DNA from: Lachnospiraceae bacterium UBA2864
GTDB lineage: Bacteria > Bacillota > Clostridia > Lachnospirales > Lachnospiraceae
DNA length: 51,759 nt
Assembly: GCA_002350525.1 (NCBI GenBank)
Contig: DEFA01000025.1
Span: 157,299-209,057, forward strand
Direction: 5' to 3'
Both the position numbers and the translations under genes were made by a program. The notes below the pieces were generated by a model that was not told the DNA's origin, searched no databases, and saw only the letters and a list, made by a program, of their open reading frames with translations. Of the stretch, positions 44,755-51,759 are shown in pieces; positions within the stretch are counted from its first letter, which is position 1; each line of letters starts with the position of its first letter.

Positions 44755-44784
44755 AAGCGCCACAGCCTAAAGCCTGTGACGCTT
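44755..44784 (-). terminator. Riboswitch-controlled intrinsic terminator
   Basis: Stem AAGCGTCACAG / CTGTGGCGCTT (11 bp, one G-U) followed by TTTTGTGG on the minus strand. Its 5' arm GCGTCACAG (44774-44782) is a perfect 9-bp complement of CTGTGACGC in the aptamer (44864-44872), giving a ready antiterminator. Confidence 0.88.
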
Positions 44785-44806
44785 ATAAGTTCAAGTAGTG
44801 TATCAT

Positions 44807-44892
44807 GGGGTGCAACTGGCTGCCTGTTAAACTAAGATTGAATAACTAAGGCCCTATAGCTTTGCGTCACAGAATTTCTTCTGTTTTGCCTA
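44807..44892 (-). promoter_or_regulatory. Cyclic-di-GMP-I (GEMM) riboswitch aptamer
   Basis: The minus strand shows the class signature in order: GGCAAAACAG, a GAAA tetraloop hairpin (CAGAA-GAAA-TTCTG), the nearly invariant GACGCAAAGC, TATAGGGCCTTAG, a variable P3, and GGCAGCCAGTTGCAC. The tetraloop and GGGCCT receptor side are both present. It lies between a promoter and a terminator upstream of the transglutaminase-ChW gene. The aptamer uses CTGTGACGC in P2/J, the same bases that could block the terminator, so ligand binding should favour termination (predicted OFF switch). Confidence 0.92.
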
Positions 44893-44935
44893 TAAAAATT
44901 TATGATATAACCGAACATTTCTAGTAGATGTGTAC

Positions 44936-44964
44936 ATTATACAGTTAACGAGCGTAAATCTCAA
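44936..44964 (-). promoter_or_regulatory. Sigma-A type promoter of riboswitch-controlled gene
   Basis: -35 TTGAGA (44959-44964), 17-bp spacer, -10 TATAAT (44936-44941). The start would fall near 44929, about 35 nt before the aptamer. Confidence 0.82.
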
Positions 44965-45099
44965 GCACTTATTTTGGTAAAATCGCACAATGACACATTA
45001 TTTTTTCGGTAAACTCCATATCTCGCAAAAATATCTTTTTCATCCGTTTTTCCATTCACTGTTTTCTTCAATCTTAAGATTTTTTCGTCATTTTTACGG

Positions 45100-45127
45100 T
45101 TGTCTGTTAAAGTATCTTTGTTATAAT
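45100..45127 (+). promoter_or_regulatory. Promoter of the L,D-transpeptidase gene
   Basis: -35 TTGTCT (45100-45105), 16-bp spacer, extended -10 TGTTATAAT (TATAAT at 45122-45127), about 55 bp before the start codon. No riboswitch on this side. Confidence 0.75.
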
Positions 45128-45180
45128 GTGGTGTATAGTCGGTTTAAAAGTCATATTATAAGAAAGGGGAGCAAATCAAC

Positions 45181-46947
45181 ATGAAGAAACGTATAGTCAG
45201 TCTTCTTCTGTCGATAGCTGTTCTTATCGGAGTATTATACTTTCCCGCACCTGAAGTACATGCTGCAGGCGGTTACTCCATAAGGATCAATTATCAGACA
45301 AACACAGTTAATGTTTATTACAACGGTACTCCGTACAAATGTTTCTTATGTTCCACGGGAACATGGACGCCTCACAGCGGAACCTATAATCTTGGAGCAA
45401 AGTACCGTTGGTCCATGCTTAAGGGCGGTGTCTGGGGACAATATTGTACCGTTATCACCGGAAATATCTGGTTCCATTCTGTGCCGTATTTCAGTAAAGA
45501 CCCTTCGGATCTCGAATACGAAGAATACGATAAGCTCGGCACCTTTGCATCTGCAGGATGTGTAAGAATGGCAGTCCGCGATGTTAAGTGGGTTTATGAA
45601 AACTGTCCTGCAGGAACACCTGTAACATTCTATGCAAGTTCCGATCCGGGTCCTTTCGGAAAACCATCCGGAATAAAGCTTGCAAATACATTTCAGCCGT
45701 ATAAGGGTTGGGATCCGACAGATACCAATTCAAGCAATCCCTGGAATCAGAGCAATCAGTACATGAGAGCTGCATTTGATTCGGATGAGTATCTGAAATA
45801 CAATCCCGAGCTTGAGGATTCAATCGGAGACGACACTCCCGCTCTTAAGGTTCACTGGTTATCGACCGGTATTCCTTCGGGATACAGAGGATCAGACGAA
45901 TTCGATGTAAACATATATAAGAAGAATTATCCGGATCTTAAAAGTGCTTACGGAAACAACAACTACAGCTATATCGCTCATTATAACAACACCGGTAAGG
46001 CAGAAGGCAGAATCGCCGACCTCAGTATCGAAGAAGTAAAATATGTCTTTGACTCAGCATATTATGTAGCAAAATATCCGGAACTCAAAGAAGTTTACGG
46101 TACCGATTATAATAAGCTTCTCAGCCACTTTGTAAGAATCGGTATCAACGAAGGAAAAGAAGCAAGCCCTGTATTTAATATCAATTACTACAAGAGCCAT
46201 TATGCAGATCTTCGAAGAGCTTTCGGAAATGATAATCTTGCTTATGCCATACATTTTGTAAAGCAGGGAATCAATGAAGGAAGACGTGCAAGTGCATTCT
46301 TTGATATAAGTCTTTATAAGTCGACTTATAAAGATCTTCAAAAAGCTTTCGGAAGTAATAATACAAAGTATCTTACACACTTTGTAAATCAGGGAATCAA
46401 CGAAGGCCGTGATTCCAGTGATGTTTTCAGTTCGGGATTCTATAAGAATAAGTATTCCGATCTTCGAAAAGCTTTTGGAAACAACGGAACGAATTACCTT
46501 CTTCATTTCCAGAACAACGGACTTAAGGAAGGACGCCAGGCAAGCCAGAGCTTCAATGTATCACTTTACAAAGAGAATTATTCCGATCTTAACAAAGCCT
46601 TCGGTAACAATAATGAGCTTTACATGAATCATTACATCGAATACGGTAAGAAGGAAAGACGTGCAGCAAATGTCTCACTCAAGGAATTATCCTACGTATT
46701 CAACGCAAAGTATTATGCAGATAAGTATCCTGACTTAAAGAAGGCTATGGGATACAACGAGACTCTTCTCAGAGAGCACTTCCTCGCACACGGAATATAT
46801 GAAGGAAGACAGGCTCATCCGAATTTCAGCGTTCTCAAGTACAAAGAAAGATACGCAGACCTGAAGAGAAACTTCGGTAACGACAACGTTAAGTACATGG
46901 AGCACTATATGAAGTACGGTGCAAAAGAAGGACGTAAAGGTAACTGA
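45181..46947 (+). CDS. Secreted L,D-transpeptidase (YkuD) with nine C-terminal repeats
   Basis: 588 residues. The signal peptide spans about 1-29 (LLLSIAVLIGVLYF, cleavage near HA-AG). The YkuD domain spans about 31-155 with H99 in WFHSVPY and the catalytic C127 in SAGCVRM (the HX..SXGCXRM motif). L,D-transpeptidases form 3-3 cross-links in peptidoglycan or anchor proteins. A Pro/Asn-rich linker (about 155-195) leads to nine repeats of about 42 residues with the pattern F...YY..YPDL..AFG.N...Y..HF...G..EGR.A. It is the only plus-strand gene of the window, convergent with a ChW adhesin gene. ATG with AAGGGGAG. Repeat function unknown; wall or glycan binding is a guess. Confidence 0.92.
   Translation: MKKRIVSLLLSIAVLIGVLYFPAPEVHAAGGYSIRINYQTNTVNVYYNGTPYKCFLCSTGTWTPHSGTYNLGAKYRWSMLKGGVWGQYCTVITGNIWFHSVPYFSKDPSDLEYEEYDKLGTFASAGCVRMAVRDVKWVYENCPAGTPVTFYASSDPGPFGKPSGIKLANTFQPYKGWDPTDTNSSNPWNQSNQYMRAAFDSDEYLKYNPELEDSIGDDTPALKVHWLSTGIPSGYRGSDEFDVNIYKKNYPDLKSAYGNNNYSYIAHYNNTGKAEGRIADLSIEEVKYVFDSAYYVAKYPELKEVYGTDYNKLLSHFVRIGINEGKEASPVFNINYYKSHYADLRRAFGNDNLAYAIHFVKQGINEGRRASAFFDISLYKSTYKDLQKAFGSNNTKYLTHFVNQGINEGRDSSDVFSSGFYKNKYSDLRKAFGNNGTNYLLHFQNNGLKEGRQASQSFNVSLYKENYSDLNKAFGNNNELYMNHYIEYGKKERRAANVSLKELSYVFNAKYYADKYPDLKKAMGYNETLLREHFLAHGIYEGRQAHPNFSVLKYKERYADLKRNFGNDNVKYMEHYMKYGAKEGRKGN
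45772..46944 (+). repeat. Nine ~42-residue YPDL/AFGNN/EGR repeats in the L,D-transpeptidase
   Basis: Units begin with F(D/N)..YY or F.V.LYK and end with EGR(Q/R)AS. Repeats 4-6 are the most alike (HYADLRRAFGNDN, TYKDLQKAFGSNN, KYSDLRKAFGNNG). The first unit is the most degenerate. Similar repeats are common in clostridial surface proteins, but I do not recall a characterised function. Confidence 0.85.
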
Positions 46948-46977
46948 TCTTTTTCAGAACAATGACTTAAAACAAAC

Positions 46978-47008
46978 GGGATGATGATAGACTCACTATC
47001 ATCATCCC
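46978..47008. terminator. Bidirectional terminator between convergent genes
   Basis: Perfect 13-bp stem GGGATGATGATAG / CTATCATCATCCC with a 5-nt loop, midway between the plus-strand transpeptidase and the minus-strand adhesin-like gene. AT-rich flanks (ATTATTTG on plus, GTTTGTTTT on minus) give weak U tracts both ways. Confidence 0.82.
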
Positions 47009-47066
47009 ATTATTTGTATCTCTTTACCAGTATTTACAGACTTTTATTCACATACTCGGGTATGTA

Positions 47067-50000
47067 CTACTTGGAAATGTACGCCTCTGTCCTGTTTGAA
47101 GTTATTCCGTTATAGGTTTTTCCCGGTGCAGGCTTTCCTTTTTCAACCAGCACTATCTGGATTCCTTCAAGTCTCTTAGCATATCCTGCGGTTCCCGCAG
47201 CTGCTCCGTTCTTTGCCCATCCGAGCCAGCCGTAGGTCTGTGCATGTACTCGGTAATATATATCGTAATGTTCAGCCATCTCACCGTAAAGATTGATCCT
47301 TATAGCTTCAAGACGCTTGGATTCACCGCTGGTTCCGGACATATTACCGTCCCTTGTCCAAGTTGCCGGATATTTCTCATTATCCTGCCAGCCTATAGAC
47401 TGGATATGAGTTGTATATCTGACTCCACCCTGATAAGGAAGACTTCCAAGCTTTATCTTAATCCCTTCAAGTCTCTTTGCCTGCCCGCTGGTTCCTGCCA
47501 TAGCTCCGTTTGATACATATTTCTGCCAGCCATAGGTCTGGACATGTGTTGTATAGCTTATATCCGGTTTAGGTGTTATATAAGCCGCTCCCGGAGTCTG
47601 CTTTGTCGATGAGGTTATATTTCCGAGTTTATCGAGAGTCACATCATTTATCTTTGTGCTTCCGGTAACTGCCGGTGAACCCTTTTTAACCAGAACTATC
47701 TGAATAGCTTCAAGACGCTTTGCATATCCTGCCGTACCGGAATACTCTCCGTTCTTTGCCCATCCGAGCCATCCGTAAGTCTGTGCCTGAACTCTGTAGT
47801 AAACATCGTACTTTTCAGCCATCTCTCCCGTAAGTCTTATCTGTATAGCCTCAAGTCTTAATGCCCTGCCACTGGTTCCCGCAAGCTTTCCGTTCTTAAC
47901 CCAATCCTGCCAGCCTATCTTCTGTACATGAGTTCGATATTCTATATCTCCGCTGCACGGAGCATTCTCAATACTTATCATTATAGCTTCAAGACGTCTG
48001 CTGAGTCCGACAGTTCCCGCAAGCTTGCCGTCCTTAACATCATTCTGCCAGCCTATCTTCTCCACATGAGTCGAATAAACGATTGACGGTACCTTCTCTT
48101 CAACGTGCTTCTTTGCTATTGCATAACCCGAGAAAGAATCCGCTTCAAAACCTATACCGGTTCTTCCGCCTTCTTCCAAAACTTTGGTTTCAATAACTTC
48201 AAAATCACCTTTATCATGGATATCATGGATGATTATAAAGTCTCCCGCATTAATCTTATCTCCGGTCAGCTGATCACTGAGTTCAAATCCTATCATCGCC
48301 GGCTGATCCAGATCTTCCATCGGAAATTCCCATACATCTTCATCATTACCGGTTCCCTGGAAGAATACCTGATTCAAGTTGATATCAAGATAGCTTTCAA
48401 TCTGATAGCCTGCATCTTCTGCGATTTTCTCAAACTTTTTCTTCTTTGCAGCATCAGGTTCAATATCCTCTACACTGAGTCTGGCGGTACCTGTTTCAAG
48501 AGTACCATCCGCAAGTTCAACCATCGCATTTTGAATATTCTCAGCATTATCTACCTTTACATCATTTCCTACTTCTTCAACCTTTGCTCCGATATGGAAA
48601 TTCCCTATACCTACACGGAATCTGAAGATCGATGCTCCATCCGAATTTTTATTAAGCTTTATATCATCTTCGGTAACATTAAATGAGACCACCTGATATC
48701 CGTAATACGGTTCAATCTTCATTGTAACCCATGCACCTTCCGGTATGACCATTTCACTTGTCTTTACCGGAACTCTGCTTGCCGCTACACCTTCTCTGTC
48801 CAACTGATAATGAACATACGGTATCTCTCCGTCATCTTCCGAACCGCTTATATCAAGATGCTTATATCCGCCGTTTGCATCAAAATCATAATCAGGATCC
48901 GCATCATAATAATCCACCGAAAGAAGTGTAAGTTTGGAATGACCTATATACAGATCATTCGGTTCCTCACCATCAGGCGAGAAATAATCATCATTTGACC
49001 ACAGGAAGTTTCCGATAAAGCAATTCTCATTCGGTGCTATGGCAATTTCTACATTATACTCATCATGTATATTCTCACCTTCACCCGCTTCATTGACCGG
49101 AATATCTTCTATTGTAAATGCAAATCCCTGATCACGGAAATGGCACAGCCAGGAATATCTGTCATCAAAGATAGATTTATCCGGAACTTCGTCCCCATTG
49201 GTATCTACAAGAAGTCTGTCACTGTAATCAACACCGTTTATCTTTACACCATAAACTTTATCTGCCCAGCTTCCGAGATAAAAGTTAATATTTACGGTAT
49301 CATCTTCTTCGTCTCTTTCAAATCGTATTTCCTGAGAAGCAAATCGCTTCAGTTGTTCCTCAGTTCTGTTATCGGCTTCTCTCGGATCAATTCCTTCCGC
49401 TTCTGTTCTGTCTCCGTTGCTGTTTACGGATATCTGTACTGCGGTCCAGGTTTTATTTAAATCAACCGTAACAGGTTCATCATCCCTGCGGTCACTTCCC
49501 GGATTTCCCGTCCAGCTCATACTTCCGTTAATCGCAAGTCCCGAAAGATTTATAACTGCTCTTCTGTCTCCGCCTATCGGTCCCGGCTCATTTCCTTTCT
49601 GTTGAATCACAAGTACTAAGTTTTCACCCTCTGCATGAGGAAGTCCCTCTGCATCTCTATCTCCCAGACTTGTTACCGACCCGTTTACAGTCAGTTTTGT
49701 GCCAAAATCATCACCTGTAAAATTTACCTTTACTTCCATCGTTTCATCATCGAATCCGACAAGATATATAGGATCATCATCCTTTAGATTGTGAAATCCC
49801 TGTACCGGATCTACTCCGTCATTAGGTTCTTCAAGGTAAATATATACATCTGTTCCGTTTACATTAAACGCTCCCGGTCCGAGATCGATCAAATATCCTT
49901 CGTCCTGCGGTGGGTCACCTCCACCGTTATTGGCTTTTGGCTCAACACGAAATTCCAGTTTTCCTTCACTCGGATATACACCATCTCCGTCTTTTGCCTC

Positions 50001-50342
50001 GAGACTGGTCTTTGAATCATCATCGGCCTGAAGTAACATCCTGAACTGGTTCTCGCCGTATATATTTATCTCCATGGTTTCTTTGTCGTAGCCCACCAGA
50101 TAAATCGAGTCATTTTCTTTTATAAGAATTTCACCCTGCGCCGGCTGGCTTTCTGCCTCATTCGGGTCAGTGACATATGCCTTTACTTCCGTACCGTTTA
50201 CATCGAAAGTTCCGCTTCCGAAATCAATGGAATACTCATTCTCGTCCCCGTCTGCATACACCCTGCTGCCCGGGGCAAGCATACTGACAGCCATACATAG
50301 GGCAATCAATAGTGCATATAGTTTTCTTCTCCTGTGCCTCAT
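47067..50342 (-). CDS. Large secreted adhesin-like protein with ChW repeats
   Basis: 1091 residues. The signal peptide spans about 1-30 (LYALLIALCMAVSML, cleavage at VYA-DG). Two copies of a ~100-residue beta module follow (37-135 and 150-247; shared FGSGTFDVNGTEV/LGPGAFNVNGTDV and YLVGYDKETMEI/YLVGFDDETMEV). A long acidic beta-rich region with possible calcium sites (VDTNGDEVPD, DADPDYDFDANGG) spans about 260-740. Six ChW repeats close the protein (754-1091). No enzyme motif was found; adhesion or matrix binding is inferred from layout. It is preceded by a c-di-GMP-I riboswitch and terminator. ATG with AAAGGGGAG. Confidence 0.88.
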   Translation of the reverse strand: MRHRRRKLYALLIALCMAVSMLAPGSRVYADGDENEYSIDFGSGTFDVNGTEVKAYVTDPNEAESQPAQGEILIKENDSIYLVGYDKETMEINIYGENQFRMLLQADDDSKTSLEAKDGDGVYPSEGKLEFRVEPKANNGGGDPPQDEGYLIDLGPGAFNVNGTDVYIYLEEPNDGVDPVQGFHNLKDDDPIYLVGFDDETMEVKVNFTGDDFGTKLTVNGSVTSLGDRDAEGLPHAEGENLVLVIQQKGNEPGPIGGDRRAVINLSGLAINGSMSWTGNPGSDRRDDEPVTVDLNKTWTAVQISVNSNGDRTEAEGIDPREADNRTEEQLKRFASQEIRFERDEEDDTVNINFYLGSWADKVYGVKINGVDYSDRLLVDTNGDEVPDKSIFDDRYSWLCHFRDQGFAFTIEDIPVNEAGEGENIHDEYNVEIAIAPNENCFIGNFLWSNDDYFSPDGEEPNDLYIGHSKLTLLSVDYYDADPDYDFDANGGYKHLDISGSEDDGEIPYVHYQLDREGVAASRVPVKTSEMVIPEGAWVTMKIEPYYGYQVVSFNVTEDDIKLNKNSDGASIFRFRVGIGNFHIGAKVEEVGNDVKVDNAENIQNAMVELADGTLETGTARLSVEDIEPDAAKKKKFEKIAEDAGYQIESYLDINLNQVFFQGTGNDEDVWEFPMEDLDQPAMIGFELSDQLTGDKINAGDFIIIHDIHDKGDFEVIETKVLEEGGRTGIGFEADSFSGYAIAKKHVEEKVPSIVYSTHVEKIGWQNDVKDGKLAGTVGLSRRLEAIMISIENAPCSGDIEYRTHVQKIGWQDWVKNGKLAGTSGRALRLEAIQIRLTGEMAEKYDVYYRVQAQTYGWLGWAKNGEYSGTAGYAKRLEAIQIVLVKKGSPAVTGSTKINDVTLDKLGNITSSTKQTPGAAYITPKPDISYTTHVQTYGWQKYVSNGAMAGTSGQAKRLEGIKIKLGSLPYQGGVRYTTHIQSIGWQDNEKYPATWTRDGNMSGTSGESKRLEAIRINLYGEMAEHYDIYYRVHAQTYGWLGWAKNGAAAGTAGYAKRLEGIQIVLVEKGKPAPGKTYNGITSNRTEAYISK
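47070..48083 (-). repeat. ChW-repeat cassette (six repeats, two triplets)
   Basis: 338 residues: HVEKIGWQND, HVQKIGWQDW, QAQTYGWLGW, then HVQTYGWQKY, HIQSIGWQDN, HAQTYGWLGW. Tails NITSSTKQTPGAAYI and GITSNRTEAYI close the triplets. Closest in wording to the cassettes at 42603 and 50620. Confidence 0.93.
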
Positions 50343-50413
50343 CGCCTTACTCCCCTTTCAGTTTTTTGCTTAATCCCTCATTAACCTTCTCCCAAAATTG
50401 AAAATGCTCCGAT

Positions 50414-50445
50414 AAACAAAAAAGCCCCTTGAAAAAGGGCTTTTC
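50414..50445 (-). terminator. Riboswitch-associated intrinsic terminator
   Basis: Stem AAAAGCCCTT / AAGGGGCTTTT (one bulge) with a short T-rich loop, leading on the minus strand into CTTTTTTGTTTATC. It lies between the aptamer and the adhesin-like gene, about 70 bp from its start codon. Confidence 0.88.
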
Positions 50446-50460
50446 TGTCGTATATCTATC

Positions 50461-50550
50461 TAGTGCAACTGGCTGCCATACAATCACATTTTCAACATGC
50501 TTCAGGCCCTGTAGTTTTGCGTCACAGAATTTCTTCTGTTTTGCTGAATA
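50461..50550 (-). promoter_or_regulatory. Cyclic-di-GMP-I (GEMM) riboswitch aptamer
   Basis: Minus strand: CAGCAAAACAG, GAAA tetraloop hairpin, TTCTGTGACGCAAAAC, TACAGGGCCTGAAG, variable P3, ATGGCAGCCAGTTGCAC. Nearly identical in its core to the aptamer at 44807-44892, except GCAAAAC where that one has GCAAAGC. It lies between a promoter and a terminator. The switching pairing is less clear: ACAGAA before the terminator could pair with TTCTGT of P2, only 6 bp. Confidence 0.9.
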
Positions 50551-50570
50551 TTCATGAACGATATAATTAA

Positions 50571-50599
50571 ATTATAATGTCACCTACATAAATATACAA
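50571..50599 (-). promoter_or_regulatory. Sigma-A type promoter of riboswitch-controlled adhesin-like gene
   Basis: -35 TTGTAT (50594-50599), 17-bp spacer, -10 TATAAT (50571-50576). The -35 overlaps the 3' side of a 7-bp hairpin (AAGTTGA/TCAACTT) that may be a weak terminator of the preceding gene. Confidence 0.78.
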
Positions 50600-50616
50600 G
50601 TTGATTATCGTCAACT

Positions 50617-51759
50617 TTACTTTTCTATATAAGACTCATTTCTTGCGGATGTTATACCCTTATAAGTCTTACCCGGAGCAGGCTGACCTTTCTCCACAAG
50701 CACTATCTGAATTCCCTCAAGACGTTTTGCAAGTCCTGCTGTACCTGAATTCTGTCCGTTCTTTGTCCATCCGAGCCATCCGTAGGTTTGTGCATGTACT
50801 CTGTAATATACATCATAATGCTCTGCCATCTCACCTGTTAATTCAATGGCAATAGCCTCAAGACGTTTCGCCTCACCGCTGGTTCCGGACATATCTCCGT
50901 CATATTTCCATCCCTGCCAGCCGTAGGTCTGTACATGTGTCTTATATCTTATTCCTCCTTCATACGGTGGTCTGCTGAGGTCTATCTTAATTCCTTCGAG
51001 ACGTTTTGCCTGTCCGCTGGTTCCCGCCATATCTCCGTTTCTTACCCAGTCCTGCCAGCCGTAAGTCTGTACATGTGTTGTATACTTCACACTCGGGGCT
51101 TTGGCTACATACGCCGTACTGTCCGTCACTTTGGTTGCGGATGTTATGCCTGCCAGCTTATCCATAGAAGTTTTATCAATTGCCTGTCCCTTTTCGACAA
51201 GTACTACCTGAATAGATTCAAGTCTCTTTGCATGTCCTGCAGATCCCGCATACTCGCCATTCTTAGCCCATCCGAGCCAGCCGAATGTCTGAACCTGTAT
51301 TCTGTAATATACATCGTATTTCTTGGCCATCTCGCCCGTCAGCCTTATCTGAATCGCTTCAAGACGTTTCGCCTCACCGCTGGTTCCCGAGAGTTCTCCG
51401 TTCTTCACCCAGTCCTGCCAGCCATAAGTTTCAACATGAGTTCTATACTCTATGCTGCCTGTATATGAAGCATTCTCAAGGCTTATCATTATAGCTTCGA
51501 GACGTTTTCCGTCTCCGACTGTTCCCGCCAGCTGTCCGTCTCTAACCTGAGACTGCCAGCCAATCGACTGAACATGCGTTGTATAAGCCACACCCGGTTT
51601 TTTCTCTCCGAGCTTCGGAATGGTTTCTGTTTTTGTGGAATTACATTTGGTGCATGTATATGTCATCACGCCGGTCTGCGACGTGGTAGGCTGCTTTGTG
51701 ATCTCTCCGTCATTCCACGTATGCCCGGTCTTCGCTACTGTCTGCTGTGCTTTGATCAC
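50617..51759 (-). CDS. ChW-repeat surface protein, N terminus beyond the window
   Basis: 380 residues visible; the reading frame is open to the right edge, so the gene is partial at its 5' end. The visible N-terminal part (about 10-52) is a bacterial surface repeat of the GHTW type: TGHTWNDGEITKQPT, then TYTCTKCNSTKTETIPKLG with a CxxC pair. Six ChW repeats follow (57-380) with the same two-triplet order as the other three proteins. The start, signal peptide and any riboswitch must lie to the right of the window. Stop TAA about 18 bp from the promoter of the next gene. Confidence 0.88.
   Translation of the reverse strand: MIKAQQTVAKTGHTWNDGEITKQPTTSQTGVMTYTCTKCNSTKTETIPKLGEKKPGVAYTTHVQSIGWQSQVRDGQLAGTVGDGKRLEAIMISLENASYTGSIEYRTHVETYGWQDWVKNGELSGTSGEAKRLEAIQIRLTGEMAKKYDVYYRIQVQTFGWLGWAKNGEYAGSAGHAKRLESIQVVLVEKGQAIDKTSMDKLAGITSATKVTDSTAYVAKAPSVKYTTHVQTYGWQDWVRNGDMAGTSGQAKRLEGIKIDLSRPPYEGGIRYKTHVQTYGWQGWKYDGDMSGTSGEAKRLEAIAIELTGEMAEHYDVYYRVHAQTYGWLGWTKNGQNSGTAGLAKRLEGIQIVLVEKGQPAPGKTYKGITSARNESYIEK
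50620..51591 (-). repeat. ChW-repeat cassette (six repeats, two triplets)
   Basis: 324 residues: HVQSIGWQSQ, HVETYGWQDW, QVQTFGWLGW, then HVQTYGWQDW, HVQTYGWQGW, HAQTYGWLGW. Tails GITSATKVTDSTAYV and GITSARNESYI close the triplets. It is the shortest cassette, with no insertion in repeat 5. Confidence 0.93.

Larger units (their letters stand above)
44730..45180. other. Divergent regulatory region, no gene
   Basis: 451 bp between the minus-strand transglutaminase-ChW gene and the plus-strand L,D-transpeptidase gene. From left to right it holds a terminator, a c-di-GMP-I aptamer and a minus-strand promoter, then about 135 AT-rich bp without recognised signals, then an extended -10 plus-strand promoter. 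A 64-codon open stretch over the latter promoter is not credible as a gene. Confidence 0.8.

Noticed and set aside
45100..45184. 64-codon open frame ending at the L,D-transpeptidase start
   Set aside because: Covers the promoter and ribosome site of the next gene; low-complexity Phe/Tyr-rich translation.
45772..46944. Regular nucleotide repeats as a CRISPR array
   Set aside because: Periodicity is coding, ~126 nt, with diverged units; no constant repeats with unique spacers.

Overview
The window looks like a chromosomal stretch of a Gram-positive anaerobe of the class Clostridia, most probably a Lachnospiraceae member. The grounds are a T-box in front of aspS, GatCAB, ChW (clostridial hydrophobic, conserved W) repeat surface proteins, type-I cyclic-di-GMP riboswitches, an LCP ligase, CDP-glycerol/LicD enzymes and moderate GC content. 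Genus cannot be fixed by eye. No tRNA, rRNA, CRISPR array, transposase or phage gene was recognised.

Region A (36-32620, all minus strand) is a surface glycan locus of 25 tightly packed, often overlapping genes. In transcription order (right to left) it encodes a DPM-like GT2, an LCP ligase, a YfhO protein, a GT2, a Wzx-like flippase, a GT4-like enzyme, Ugd, a Wzm-like permease with an extra outer domain, a Wzt-like ATPase with a C-terminal carbohydrate-binding-type domain, and a 1406-residue protein joining a WbdD-like methyltransferase/kinase/coiled coil to two GT2 domains. Then come a double GT2, GtrA, a DUF2142 protein, another polytopic protein, two GT2s, DUF2304, a dTDP-3-amino-sugar cassette (ketoisomerase, aminotransferase, GNAT), a second flippase, a TagB/TagF-like glycerophosphotransferase, a class V aminotransferase, a cytidylyltransferase-oxidoreductase fusion and LicD. 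The inferred product is a polymer assembled and capped in the cytosol, exported by ABC transporter and/or flippase, decorated outside with lipid-linked sugars and glycerol-phosphate or related groups, and attached to the wall by LCP.

Region B (32653-38590, minus) is translational housekeeping: aspS under a T-box and a near-consensus promoter, then gatC, then gatA-gatB. A 177-bp element with inverted ends and nested hairpins lies between aspS and gatC. A 370-bp gap with a perfect 13-bp hairpin separates gatC from gatAB. gatB is only 32 bp upstream of the first glycan gene with no visible terminator.

Region C (38591-51759) is a cell-surface island. Four secreted or probably secreted proteins end in the same ~325-340 residue cassette of six ChW repeats, ordered as two triplets. 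Their N-terminal parts differ: a beta-rich/BIG2 protein, a transglutaminase-like protein, a large adhesin-like protein, and a GHTW/CxxC-repeat protein cut by the window edge. Two of the genes are preceded by c-di-GMP-I riboswitches followed by intrinsic terminators. For one of them a 9-bp complementarity predicts an OFF switch. A plus-strand L,D-transpeptidase with nine ~42-residue repeats is embedded among them. The most notable candidates are the Gram-positive WbdD-like capping/ruler protein fused to glycosyltransferases beside its ABC exporter, and the c-di-GMP-controlled family of ChW-cassette proteins.
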